Assembly: GCA_027854065.1 (NCBI GenBank)
Contig: JAQGEF010000007.1
Coordinates: forward strand, 62,001 to 126,000
Direction of reading: 5' to 3'
DNA from: Polluticaenibacter yanchengensis
GTDB taxonomy: Bacteria > Bacteroidota > Bacteroidia > Chitinophagales > Chitinophagaceae
Length of the DNA stretch: 64,000 nucleotides
Below are positions 45,325 through 54,183 of the stretch, piece by piece. The notes beneath the pieces were generated by a model. The model made no database searches. It was not told the origin of the DNA and saw only the letters and a list, made by a program, of their open reading frames with translations. The position numbers and the translations under genes were made by a program. Every line of letters begins with the position of its first letter. The stretch's first letter is position 1.

Positions 45325-47343
45325 ATGTATAAAAAGTTCAAAGGCGGCTCATTTGAGCAAATTTATAAATACAAGTGCCATATCCCTCCAATTGGATATG
45401 GATTCCATACTGATACCGGTGAATTAGAGCCTGTTGATGTCATTAAGAGCAGCAATATTCCCAGCGAACAGGATTGGGTACGCACCCCCCTTCCCGAATG
45501 GTATATTGAAAAACGGGAATCCGAAGAATTCATTCAGGAATCCGACCCTACATACATAGATAATGATTGCGAGCAATACCGACAACAGGAATGGCACAGG
45601 CGTTTGCATGGCGTTTGGGTTTATTTAAGCGGCAAGCCGGTTTATATAACCGGAATGCATTACATGTATCTTCAATGGTGGGTCATTGATAGTGGCGATT
45701 ATCCTGACTTTCGTAGAGCCGACAGGTGGTTCTTTTATGTTCTTGCCCTTTGTATTCTTGACCCAAATTGTTTAGGTCTGATTGAGGTAACTAAGCGTAA
45801 GCAAGGTAAAACAGCTCGTTCTGGCCTGTTCATGTATGAATACATTTCAAGAACCTCATATACTCATGGTGGCATACAATCGAAAACAGATGGCGATGCA
45901 GAAGAGGTAATGATGAAAGCAATCATAATGCCATGGACTAAGTTGCCACACTTTTTCAGACCGGTTTATGATACAACCGGTGGTGATATCCCTAAAAAAT
46001 CATTGCGATTCTTTAATGCTTCAAGACGAGGCAAGTCAACAATGTCCTCAAGAGGGAATATTGGCAGACATGCTTTAAACTCATGGATTGATTTCGACAG
46101 TTCAAAGCCGGGAGCATATGATGGCCCAAAACTGCAAAGAAAGCTTGACGATGAGGCCGGTAAACTTGCCGATCACAGTATTTATGAACGACACAATATA
46201 AGCCGCTTCTGCTGTGAGATTGATGGCATTTTCATTGGGAAAATGTTGTACACAACAACAGTAGAGGAATTTGAAAAAGGAGGTGAGAACTTTCAAAAGC
46301 TTTGGTATGAAAGCCAGTATGAAGACAGATTAAAAACCGGTACAGGTAGAACGAAGACCGGATTGTATGATTACTTCCTACCAGCCTATGAAACAATGTA
46401 CCTGGATAAATATGGTACACCGGATATTAAAAAGGCTAAAGAGTGGTATGAAAAGCAATTCAAGGCACAGAAAGGTGAAGGGTTGACTTCTTTCCGGAGA
46501 AAGAACCCATTAACAATTGAGCATGCTTTTTATGTTGATGGTACGAAATCGCAATTTAATGCAGACTTATGTAATGAACAGCTTGAGGTATTGCAGCCAC
46601 TTGAAGGCAGCCTATATGAAAGCGGAAACTTTATGTGGAAAAATAATGTAAGGTTTTCAGAAGTAATTTGGGTTAAGAACAAAAATGGAAAATTCCACAG
46701 GACTTGGTTTTTCCCTGAAGGTGGTAAGCCAAATAATGTAATCAAGAAAGGAAGTTCATATTCTCCAAACAACAAAGTTCAATTTGTGGCTGGATGTGAC
46801 CCGTTTAGTCACAGCATCGTTTTGGATGAAGGTAGAAAGTCAATGGGATGCGCATTTGTAAAAATGAAGTACCACCCATCAATGATAGGCGATGACTTTG
46901 AAGAAGCAATTGTTTGCAGGTATCATGCCCGGCCAAAAACTACAGGTATGTTTCACGAAGACATGTTAATGATGGCTTGGTTTTATGGATGTGAAATTCT
47001 GTTTGAAAACAATAAGAACGGATGGGACGACTATTTTACAAGTGCCGGATGCCGCAGCTTTCTAATGATGTTCAATGGCACAACGCCGGGTATTAATGGT
47101 AACAATACAACAGCAGAACTGATATGCGATGAAATAGAAGCCTACCTGGAAAATCATGTAAAAAGAATTAGATACCCCACAATCCTGAAGCAAGCATTAA
47201 AATTTGAGTTTCATCATAGAACCCCATATGATGAAATCATGGCACTTGGATATACTCTTATTGCAGATAGTAAGAGAAAGTACCAGGAAGAAGCAAAACA
47301 AAAGGTCGATTTAGGTACAATATTTAGATTCAGAAAAGTTTAA
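45325..47343 (+). CDS. terL: Terminase large subunit
   Basis: 672 residues. The ATPase part has a deviant Walker A (TKRKQGKTARS, about 154-164). The RNase H-like nuclease part starts near 488 with AGCDPFSHS (catalytic Asp type), followed by CRYHARPKTTGMFHEDMLMM, ILFENNKNGWDDYF and DEIMALGYTLIADS. It cuts and pumps DNA into the procapsid. The portal gene follows after 4 bp. Confidence 0.9.
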   Translation: MYKKFKGGSFEQIYKYKCHIPPIGYGFHTDTGELEPVDVIKSSNIPSEQDWVRTPLPEWYIEKRESEEFIQESDPTYIDNDCEQYRQQEWHRRLHGVWVYLSGKPVYITGMHYMYLQWWVIDSGDYPDFRRADRWFFYVLALCILDPNCLGLIEVTKRKQGKTARSGLFMYEYISRTSYTHGGIQSKTDGDAEEVMMKAIIMPWTKLPHFFRPVYDTTGGDIPKKSLRFFNASRRGKSTMSSRGNIGRHALNSWIDFDSSKPGAYDGPKLQRKLDDEAGKLADHSIYERHNISRFCCEIDGIFIGKMLYTTTVEEFEKGGENFQKLWYESQYEDRLKTGTGRTKTGLYDYFLPAYETMYLDKYGTPDIKKAKEWYEKQFKAQKGEGLTSFRRKNPLTIEHAFYVDGTKSQFNADLCNEQLEVLQPLEGSLYESGNFMWKNNVRFSEVIWVKNKNGKFHRTWFFPEGGKPNNVIKKGSSYSPNNKVQFVAGCDPFSHSIVLDEGRKSMGCAFVKMKYHPSMIGDDFEEAIVCRYHARPKTTGMFHEDMLMMAWFYGCEILFENNKNGWDDYFTSAGCRSFLMMFNGTTPGINGNNTTAELICDEIEAYLENHVKRIRYPTILKQALKFEFHHRTPYDEIMALGYTLIADSKRKYQEEAKQKVDLGTIFRFRKV

Positions 47344-47347
47344 CCCA

Positions 47348-49654
47348 ATGAACCCAACAACCCTAAAAGAAACAATACTATATAAGGCAAAAAAAGCACT
47401 TGAAGATCATAATAAGTGTGGTGCCAATATATTTTATGGCAGCGAAGTCAGATACGATAGGAACAAGGCTTATGCGCTTGGCAATCAGGATCAGACACAA
47501 TATAAAACTTTGATGAATATTGATAAAGAAGACAATGTTACAGCCATGAACATTGACTTTTCTATCAGGAACATCATTGGAAAGTTCCGGGATATTGCGT
47601 TGTCTAAAATGAGCGAACAAACGTTCTTCATTACAGCGACACCGGTAGATTCTTTAAGTCGTCATCAAATCGACGAATCCATTGCTGAAACAAAAGCTAA
47701 ATTAAAGCTGCGGGAAATTATTAAAGCCCAAGGCATGAACCCGGATGAATATCCTGATTTAGCACTAGATGAAACAGACCCGGAAGATATAGAGGAATTA
47801 ACCCTGCGCATGGAAATTGGCGACCAATACATTCGTTCAATGGACGCTGAACTGATTGCTGAAGATGTTTTTTTAAAGAATGATATCCGGGACGAAGTTG
47901 AACACCAGCTTTCAGAAGATCTTTTTGATATTGGCGTTGCCGGTTTTAAACATGAAATAAAAGATGATAAGGTCACTATCAGGCATGTCAATATTCGCAA
48001 TGTTATCACATCATTTTCAACAAATAAGTATTTCAATGGCATATCACTTGCCGGTGAAATCATGCTTTTGCCAACTAAGGATGTTATTGGAAATTTCGAA
48101 AACGAAAATGATAAAACAATAATCAGGAATTATGTTTCCACGGAAAACGCATTTTCTTCATTGAGTACTGTTACAAATTACAGTCAGCGTGATTATGTCG
48201 AAGTATTTGACTTTGAATTTATTGATTGTGATGATATCGTTTTCGAGAAAGGAAAGCATAAAGGGAATATTCAAATCAGTAAAACTAAGACTGACAACCT
48301 GGGTAAGAATGAAAAATATGTCGGCAAAAAGGTTTATAATGTCTATAAAGGCAAATGGATAATAGGTACAGACCTGGTATATGATTTTGGCAAGAAGGAA
48401 GATATGATTCGTAGCTCAGTGCCAAAAGATGCCGCTACAACCGAGCTTTCATACCAGTTCATTGCCTATAACTTCAACGAAATGAAAGTTGAAAGTTTCT
48501 TAGATCGCCTGATTCCGTTTGCTGATGAGTTCCAGTTATCTATACTCCGGGCGCAGAACTTGAAATCACGCATTGTGCCTGATGGTTTCTCCATTGACAT
48601 TGATGCGCTGCAGAATGCCGCTTTTGTTAGAGGGGATAAAACTTATGGAGCTTCCGATTTGATTAATATGTTTTTTGAAACCGGTATTTTGGTAATGAGT
48701 TCGAAAGGCATTAATGGCGACGTTCAGAATTACAAGCCTATCAATGAAATCAGGAATAGCGGTACCGGCCAGAACTTAATTGCTCTTTGGAATGACATGA
48801 CCAACATTTTAAATCAAATGAGGTCAATAATTGGATTAAATGATATCACAGATGGGTCAACACCCAATCCAAGAACCTTAAATGGTGTTGCGTCGCTGAG
48901 TCATAATGCCACAAATAATGCCCTTTCACCATTGTTTAAATCCCGTATGTGGTTGCTAAAGCGCATGGCAGAAGCCGCCATTAAGCGAGGCAAACAGGTT
49001 GCAAGGAGGTCTGGTGGATATAAAGGGTTTGTACCGGCAATCAATGGATTAACGCTAAAACACTTTGAAGTTGAGAGTAAATTTTATTTGAAAGAGTTCT
49101 CAATAGGGATAAGCCTAAGGATGCCGGATGCCGAACAGCAAATGCTACTGCAAAGCATGCAGAACGATATTGCAAAAGGCTATCTTGATAGTAGTGATGT
49201 ATTCATGATTATTAATACATATAATCTGAAACAAGCCCAATTTCTGTTAAGCCTTAAAGTTCAAAGAGGTAAAGAGCGTGAGCGTCAACAAGCGATTCAA
49301 ATGCAGGAAATGAATGGTAAGATTCAGCAGGAAAGCGCAATGGTTGCTGAAAAGGCCAAGCAAGACACATACAACAAGGAATATGAGGTTAAATCTAAGC
49401 TACAGAAAGAAAAGCATGAACAAACCATGCGTGAACTTGAACTAAAATTAAGACTTACAAATATGGGGCAGCTTCAAAGAACGATACTTAAGCCGGAAGA
49501 TTTTGAAGAAACGCCAGGTGAGCAATATTACATTGAGGGCATGCCTGATGCAGAAAACGAAGACTCATCAATGAATTACAATCCATTAAACAATCAAGAA
49601 CAATATGCAGAGCCGGGTTTTGATATGGCTCAGGAACAGGTACCGCAATTTTAA
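47348..49654 (+). CDS. Portal protein
   Basis: 768 residues, suitable for a podovirus or crAss-like portal. The N-terminal part is followed by a stem region and a helical C-terminus with a coiled coil (EKAKQDTYNKEYEVKSKLQ; EKHEQTMRELELKLRL). The central part has LNDITDGSTPNPRTLNGVAS, typical of portal barrel-like helices. Placed directly after terL. It forms the 12-mer channel for packaging and tail attachment. Confidence 0.85.
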   Translation: MNPTTLKETILYKAKKALEDHNKCGANIFYGSEVRYDRNKAYALGNQDQTQYKTLMNIDKEDNVTAMNIDFSIRNIIGKFRDIALSKMSEQTFFITATPVDSLSRHQIDESIAETKAKLKLREIIKAQGMNPDEYPDLALDETDPEDIEELTLRMEIGDQYIRSMDAELIAEDVFLKNDIRDEVEHQLSEDLFDIGVAGFKHEIKDDKVTIRHVNIRNVITSFSTNKYFNGISLAGEIMLLPTKDVIGNFENENDKTIIRNYVSTENAFSSLSTVTNYSQRDYVEVFDFEFIDCDDIVFEKGKHKGNIQISKTKTDNLGKNEKYVGKKVYNVYKGKWIIGTDLVYDFGKKEDMIRSSVPKDAATTELSYQFIAYNFNEMKVESFLDRLIPFADEFQLSILRAQNLKSRIVPDGFSIDIDALQNAAFVRGDKTYGASDLINMFFETGILVMSSKGINGDVQNYKPINEIRNSGTGQNLIALWNDMTNILNQMRSIIGLNDITDGSTPNPRTLNGVASLSHNATNNALSPLFKSRMWLLKRMAEAAIKRGKQVARRSGGYKGFVPAINGLTLKHFEVESKFYLKEFSIGISLRMPDAEQQMLLQSMQNDIAKGYLDSSDVFMIINTYNLKQAQFLLSLKVQRGKERERQQAIQMQEMNGKIQQESAMVAEKAKQDTYNKEYEVKSKLQKEKHEQTMRELELKLRLTNMGQLQRTILKPEDFEETPGEQYYIEGMPDAENEDSSMNYNPLNNQEQYAEPGFDMAQEQVPQF

Positions 49655-49674
49655 CTTTAAAAAAAAATAATACC

Positions 49675-49893
49675 ATGGCAACATTTATAGAAGCATTTGA
49701 ACATTTACTATCGGATAAGGAAGTCGATTATAAGGGTGTAAGATTATCAAAAGCAGAGGAAACACATCCGATTTTAGGCTACAACAGAATTAGGCTGGTC
49801 GGGCATGCTCTAAATACATTTTGGGTTCCAACTGAGGACGATTTACACGATACTACTTATGAATTAATTGTTCCAGAAGTAATAGAAAATTAG
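49675..49893 (+). CDS. Unknown small protein (72 aa)
   Basis: 72 residues, 20 bp after the portal gene, with an alternating charged and hydrophobic pattern (LLSDKEVDYKGVRLSKAEE). No family recognised. It ends the rightward virion operon. Confidence 0.6.
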   Translation: MATFIEAFEHLLSDKEVDYKGVRLSKAEETHPILGYNRIRLVGHALNTFWVPTEDDLHDTTYELIVPEVIEN

Positions 49894-50015
49894 ATTTTCG
49901 GCCTTCGTCAATGCGCTAATAGTTATGTATAGTTTATTATAGATAACTATTAGTATTATTTTTAACTTATACAAAGTGTGTAATCAATTATTTAGGAAAA
50001 ATATTTTTTCTAAAA

Positions 50016-50070
50016 TTGATTTTAAACGCATTTTTTCACTATACCTTTGTATTAACAATCACAAAATAAT
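50016..50070 (+). promoter_or_regulatory. Promoter and AATCACAAAATAAT leader
   Basis: A -7 box TACCTTTG at 50042-50049 follows a TTG at 50016-50018. The transcript would start near TTGTATTAACAA, a small palindrome, then AATCACAAAATAAT (50057-50070), then the ATG at 50083. The leader motif recurs four more times at the right end of the phage. Confidence 0.6.
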
Positions 50071-50082
50071 ATCAATCCTTAA

Positions 50083-50334
50083 ATGCTAAGAAAAAGTCTA
50101 TATCTGAACCTTAAATGGCTCAGTAAAGAAAAAATACTTGAAATACTTGATATTCTTAAGGCAAATGACCAGCCAATAAATCAGCTTGCCAGGCCATATT
50201 TGGTAAAAGGTATTTCTCATGAAAGTTTATACATTCTTCTATTCACTGCCGGTGAATGGAGATTAGCTCATCCTTATGCCATAAAAGGCAGAACTGAAGT
50301 AAATGCAAAGCATCTTGACGAGTTTTTAAAATAG
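50083..50334 (+). CDS. Unknown small protein (83 aa)
   Basis: 83 residues, basic, helical N-terminus (NLKWLSKEKILEILDILKAN) then a beta segment. It starts a new transcription unit after a promoter and leader. Function unknown. Confidence 0.6.
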   Translation: MLRKSLYLNLKWLSKEKILEILDILKANDQPINQLARPYLVKGISHESLYILLFTAGEWRLAHPYAIKGRTEVNAKHLDEFLK

Positions 50335-50339
50335 TTTTT

Positions 50340-50702
50340 ATGGAAGAAGGATATAAAGAAAAACAAGTGCCATTTCAGTTGTTGATTCCTGTCTTAGAAA
50401 CCTTAAAGCAAGCTGATAACTTATTGCCTCAAAAGTTCAATGGTGGTCAGCTACAAAGAAATCTAAGGCAGTCAATATTTACTGTTTCTGATGTACTTAA
50501 ACTCTCGAATGAAGACAATCCATTTTGGTATAAACTTTATGAAGGATTGGTTGATAGATACCTTGAATTACGTAGAGAAAACCATGAAGCAATAAAGCAG
50601 CTTAAGGAATTAAAAAAGGAACATGCAAATTTAAAAGATAGGTACTTTTCATTAGGGCAACAGTTAGACTCAGAACATCCGGACAGTGATGAACGATTGT
50701 AA
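50340..50702 (+). CDS. Unknown coiled-coil protein (120 aa)
   Basis: 120 residues with a C-terminal coiled coil (EAIKQLKELKKEHANLKDRY) and an acidic end. Five bp after the upstream gene. No family recognised. Confidence 0.55.
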   Translation: MEEGYKEKQVPFQLLIPVLETLKQADNLLPQKFNGGQLQRNLRQSIFTVSDVLKLSNEDNPFWYKLYEGLVDRYLELRRENHEAIKQLKELKKEHANLKDRYFSLGQQLDSEHPDSDERL

Positions 50703-50777
50703 TCATTAATAAATATCTGTCAAATAGCAGATTAAATAAAATATCTGCCTTATAAGAGATAATCAAAATAATAAATC

Positions 50778-51611
50778 ATGACATATCAAATTACCTCTGA
50801 GCAGCTTCATGAGCTTGCTAAAACCACTGATAAAGTAAAAGAAATGTTTCCGGATGCATTTAAGCATAAGTCTGGTTGGTATAAACTTCCAGGTTCGACC
50901 TTCCTAATGTATCATGACTTTGAAAATGGTATAAAATATGGATTTGGTAGAAATGGTGAATGGTATGACCCATTAGAAATTTCATGGAATCCTTCATTAG
51001 TGCCTGCAGATGAGACCGAAGTTGTTAATGCGCTTTTATCTGAAGCGATAAAAAGAGGTTACACTAAAGGCGTCAATGTCATTTGTTTGAAAGACGGACT
51101 TGAATATAAATTGAGGAGATACGATGAAATTTCAAGAATATCAATTGAATTAATGTTTTTAATGACAAAGGACTTTTGGCTGTGTGGCAAAGGTGTGTTT
51201 ACATCATTTTGTATTTTTAAAAATGGTAAATGGGCTGAAATAATTAAGGAGAAAACAGTAGTCGAAGAATTATTAGAATTATTGAACCGATGTGTAAATT
51301 ATGCTCATATTGAAAATTATGATTTCAGTAAAGTTGCAACATTTGTAAGTCACATTCTTACCAACGAAGAATATCATCTTCTTAGTGGCCAAGGAGTATA
51401 TGAAAAGGCTCGTAATATCATCAATATTGCCTTAAAAGAAACCGGCGAATCATTAGCAGTTGAATTTGCTAAAAGTTGCAATTGGCATTTTGTTTTAACA
51501 AAACGTTTCATTGAGGACGAAACCCAATTCAAGAAAGAATATTTTGACCAGTTGGATGGCAAAACGTCCAAAGAAAAAACTTCTATCATATTCGATAAAT
51601 ACATTAAATAA
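50778..51611 (+). CDS. Unknown protein (277 aa)
   Basis: A beta-rich first half (HKSGWYKLPGSTFLMYHDF; WAEIIKE) and helical second half. No conserved motif recognised. A 75-bp gap upstream is AT-rich with an ATCTGYCW-type repeated element (AAATATCTGTCAAATAGCAG). Confidence 0.55.
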   Translation: MTYQITSEQLHELAKTTDKVKEMFPDAFKHKSGWYKLPGSTFLMYHDFENGIKYGFGRNGEWYDPLEISWNPSLVPADETEVVNALLSEAIKRGYTKGVNVICLKDGLEYKLRRYDEISRISIELMFLMTKDFWLCGKGVFTSFCIFKNGKWAEIIKEKTVVEELLELLNRCVNYAHIENYDFSKVATFVSHILTNEEYHLLSGQGVYEKARNIINIALKETGESLAVEFAKSCNWHFVLTKRFIEDETQFKKEYFDQLDGKTSKEKTSIIFDKYIK

Positions 51612-51619
51612 AAAATAAC

Positions 51620-52270
51620 ATGACAACACTTATTACAGTTTTGGGGTGGATTACATTGATTTTAATTGTCGGCTTATTAATTTATACAGCATTTATTAAA
51701 CTTGTTATTGACCCAATTGACAAAAAGTTTAATGAAATTGAAAATATGGCATTAAGAAATCTTTCAAGTAGTGCAGAATTAGCCTCATTCAGGGTTAAGG
51801 ATCCTCAGTTAAGGGGGCTGATAAAGCTTATAAGTCGCCAAATTAAGGCAGGAAGATTCGATGGGATAGCTATTGCAAATTATTTATCAGAAGTTGCTGA
51901 AAGCGGTGAATTATCAGATGGACATCATACTCATAACGAATTATATGAGTTCATGAAACTATACAATGCTGCCCTGTTCAATGAGTGGGCAAGAGAGGAA
52001 CATATAAATCCATTAAATAAAGAGGAAGTCATTCCGGCATATAACGTTCATAAATCATGGAAGCACTATGATGGAACTCCATGCTTTGGCGGAGGATGGT
52101 TTATAGTTGTAGCCATATTACCCACAGGACAAATTAGCAATCATTACAAAGCTGAGGACTGGGATTTGTTTAAAATACCAGAAACTGAAAAGGCGTTATT
52201 TGAATATGATGGGCATACTACTTATGATGTCATCAGTAGATTAGAAGACTTATGCAAAAACGAATATTAA
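51620..52270 (+). CDS. Membrane-anchored phage protein (216 aa)
   Basis: One N-terminal membrane segment (residues about 5-27, ITVLGWITLILIVGLLIYTA). The C-terminal half (WKHYDGTPCFGGGWFIVVAI then HYKAEDWDLFKIPE) is a pattern I have seen in phage proteins of unknown function. It faces the cytoplasm or periplasm depending on topology, which is not clear. Confidence 0.6.
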   Translation: MTTLITVLGWITLILIVGLLIYTAFIKLVIDPIDKKFNEIENMALRNLSSSAELASFRVKDPQLRGLIKLISRQIKAGRFDGIAIANYLSEVAESGELSDGHHTHNELYEFMKLYNAALFNEWAREEHINPLNKEEVIPAYNVHKSWKHYDGTPCFGGGWFIVVAILPTGQISNHYKAEDWDLFKIPETEKALFEYDGHTTYDVISRLEDLCKNEY

Positions 52271-52271
52271 T

Positions 52272-52706
52272 ATGAAAATACTAGCCCTTGACATTGCAAC
52301 AAAGACCGGATGGAAAACAGAAACAGCTTCTGGCGTGTGGGACTTAAAGCCTAACCGTGGCGAAAGTTCCGGCATGAGAGTAGTCAGGTTCAAATCCAAG
52401 GTTAAAGAAATCATTCAGATTGAAGGAATTACTCAGGTTTCATATGAAAGACCAGCTGGAGCAAATAAATCAAGTATAATGGCTGAATCTGAAATGATTG
52501 GCGTTCTAATTGATTTGTGCATAGAAATGGGAGTAGAATACGCATCATATTCAGCAAATGAAATCAAAAAATTCGCTACAGGTAAAGGCAACGCAGGTAA
52601 GCCAGAAATGATAAATGCTGCAGTCAAGCTTGGGTACAATCCTATTGATGATAACGAAGCCGATGCAATACACCTTTACTTATTAACTCAAAAAGATTTA
52701 GGATAA
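52272..52706 (+). CDS. RuvC-like Holliday-junction resolvase
   Basis: 144 residues with the RNase H-like fold: LALDIATKTGW (Asp at residue 7), VSYERPAGANK (Glu near 58), and DDNEADAIHLY (Asp pair near 126-131). This is the RuvC layout. It resolves branched DNA, probably before packaging or after recombination; it is placed right of the virion genes. Confidence 0.8.
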   Translation: MKILALDIATKTGWKTETASGVWDLKPNRGESSGMRVVRFKSKVKEIIQIEGITQVSYERPAGANKSSIMAESEMIGVLIDLCIEMGVEYASYSANEIKKFATGKGNAGKPEMINAAVKLGYNPIDDNEADAIHLYLLTQKDLG

Positions 52707-52711
52707 TGTAA

Positions 52712-53113
52712 ATGATAAATAAATGCGATTTGATGACTGGCAACTATGTTTCAGCGTATGGAATAGTTAGCCAAATTGTTGAAATAAAATACAGCTTTGT
52801 TAGGCTTAAGTATATGGCTGATGGCAAAGAACGTCACAGTTTCGTCGATTATGATCGATTAGAGCCTATTAAACTTACCGAAGTAATATTGCTGAACTGT
52901 GGATTTGATACTGTTGGGTTTGGCGACCATAATGCTGTTGGGTTTGTTGGATTTAGGCATGGCATTTGGGATGTTTACATGTGTGACGACAATAAAATAT
53001 ATGTAGTTAAAAATACTACAGAAACCGAAGTGTGTGAAATTAATTACCTCCACGAACTACAAAATCTTTACTATTCACTAACTAAAAAACAATTGCAATA
53101 TGAACAAGTATAG
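52712..53113 (+). CDS. Conserved phage protein of GN-LT type (133 aa)
   Basis: 133 residues with the pattern LMTGNYVSAYGIVSQIVEI, LEPIKLTEVILLNCGF and YLHELQNLYYSLTKKQLQY. This layout recurs in Bacteroidota phages as a short beta-rich protein of unknown function. Overlaps the next gene by 14 bp. Confidence 0.7.
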   Translation: MINKCDLMTGNYVSAYGIVSQIVEIKYSFVRLKYMADGKERHSFVDYDRLEPIKLTEVILLNCGFDTVGFGDHNAVGFVGFRHGIWDVYMCDDNKIYVVKNTTETEVCEINYLHELQNLYYSLTKKQLQYEQV

Positions 53114-53411
53114 AGCAAAAATAATTGCAGAAAAAATAACTAATGAGCAGATATTAGAAATGTTTGAAAATGCAAAAAATTCTATATCTGATTGGTCTCA
53201 AATCAGTGCTGTTAACAAGGGTATGACCATCGGCACAAGTTGGAATATATTGGCTAAAGACTTCGATATTAATGTCAATTATTCCATGCCAGCAAAAACA
53301 AATATGGTCTGGGAGTTTGGAAAATATTTGCCAGACGAACAGCAATTAAAGCAATATCCAAAAATGAAAAACAAACCAAAAACTATAGTACATCAAGAGC
53401 CTAAATTTTAA
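53100..53411 (+). CDS. Unknown small protein (103 aa)
   Basis: 103 residues; N-terminal helices (EKITNEQILEMFENAKNSIS) and a Lys/Pro-rich C-terminus. No family recognised. Its start lies inside the preceding gene. Confidence 0.55.
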   Translation: MNKYRAKIIAEKITNEQILEMFENAKNSISDWSQISAVNKGMTIGTSWNILAKDFDINVNYSMPAKTNMVWEFGKYLPDEQQLKQYPKMKNKPKTIVHQEPKF

Positions 53412-53418
53412 CAATTTT

Positions 53419-53790
53419 ATGATATTAACAGGTAAAGCAAAAGCCGATTTTGAACGTTGGTATGTGGGGAGCGATGATAAAATAAAGCATACGCTGCAAA
53501 TGGACTTGTTTTATAGTAAGCCCCATATCGAAAGGGCTGCTTATTATGGTGCATGGTTTAGAGAGTCAGCTTTTATTCACATACAAGTTTACCCGTGGGG
53601 CAATAAAATTCACTGGTGCTATAATTTGAGTAATTGGCAAAAAGATCCTGATTTGTATTTCTACGACAGGCTTTCGTCACTAAAAATAAGACAAGGCAGA
53701 GAGGACGAAAGATTCGATTCGTATGAAATAGCATTTAATGAAGCAATAACCAAAGCAAACCAAATCTACAATGAAACTAAAAAAGATTAA
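53419..53790 (+). CDS. Unknown phage protein (123 aa)
   Basis: 123 residues, Trp/Tyr-rich (LTGKAKADFERWYVG; YNLSNWQKDPDLYFYDRLSS). Its form (helix, then IHIQVYPWGNKIHWCY) recurs in small phage proteins of unknown role. Overlaps the next gene by 20 bp. Confidence 0.6.
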   Translation: MILTGKAKADFERWYVGSDDKIKHTLQMDLFYSKPHIERAAYYGAWFRESAFIHIQVYPWGNKIHWCYNLSNWQKDPDLYFYDRLSSLKIRQGREDERFDSYEIAFNEAITKANQIYNETKKD

Positions 53791-54031
53791 AGAAGACTTA
53801 GCTGCTGCAGAAAATAGCAGCCTGGTGTCAGTGATAATGCCAAATAATGATGAATCAGAATTTGGAAAAGATTTAGCTGAATTGTGGAGCCATTCAAAGC
53901 AACTAGAGGCCTTATGTATGAGCGACTTTCAAGAAAATACTTTAAGAGAAATGTCTGCATTATCACACGAAAGGTCGGTTAATTATTTAATTGAATTGAG
54001 AAGATTGAGGCAGTTAATTAAATCAAAATGA
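53771..54031 (+). CDS. Unknown helical protein (86 aa)
   Basis: 86 residues, helical and acidic. It overlaps the upstream gene by 20 bp, and its TGA overlaps the ATG of a 22-residue membrane peptide. No family recognised. Confidence 0.5.
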   Translation: MKLKKIKEDLAAAENSSLVSVIMPNNDESEFGKDLAELWSHSKQLEALCMSDFQENTLREMSALSHERSVNYLIELRRLRQLIKSK

Positions 54032-54096
54032 AATATCTCTTAACCATAATGGCAATCATATTTATTATGTTTGTCATTTTAATATTCACAATTTAA
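54028..54096 (+). CDS. Membrane micro-peptide (22 aa)
   Basis: ATG overlaps the upstream stop (ATGA). The 22-residue product is a single hydrophobic segment (LLTIMAIIFIMFVILIFTI). Coupled translation suggests it is expressed; possible roles include membrane modulation, but none is shown. Confidence 0.4.
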   Translation: MKYLLTIMAIIFIMFVILIFTI

Positions 54097-54157
54097 AATA
54101 AAAAATCGCCACTGAATGGGTGTTTACAGTACCAATATTAAAATAAATAAAATACTA

Positions 54158-54165
54158 TATTTTTG
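54158..54165 (+). promoter_or_regulatory. Promoter -7 box of the moron gene
   Basis: TATTTTTG at 54158-54165 fits the TAnnTTTG consensus and lies 19 bp before the ATG at 54184. A clear -33 box was not found. An own promoter fits lysogenic expression of a moron. Confidence 0.45.
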
Positions 54166-54183
54166 ATTGTAAATTAATTACCT

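Noticed and set aside
45325..47343. A crAss-like phage assignment
   Set aside because: The tail-hub type is reminiscent, but the split operons, integrase and lack of crAss-type RNA polymerase genes in view make the assignment unsafe.
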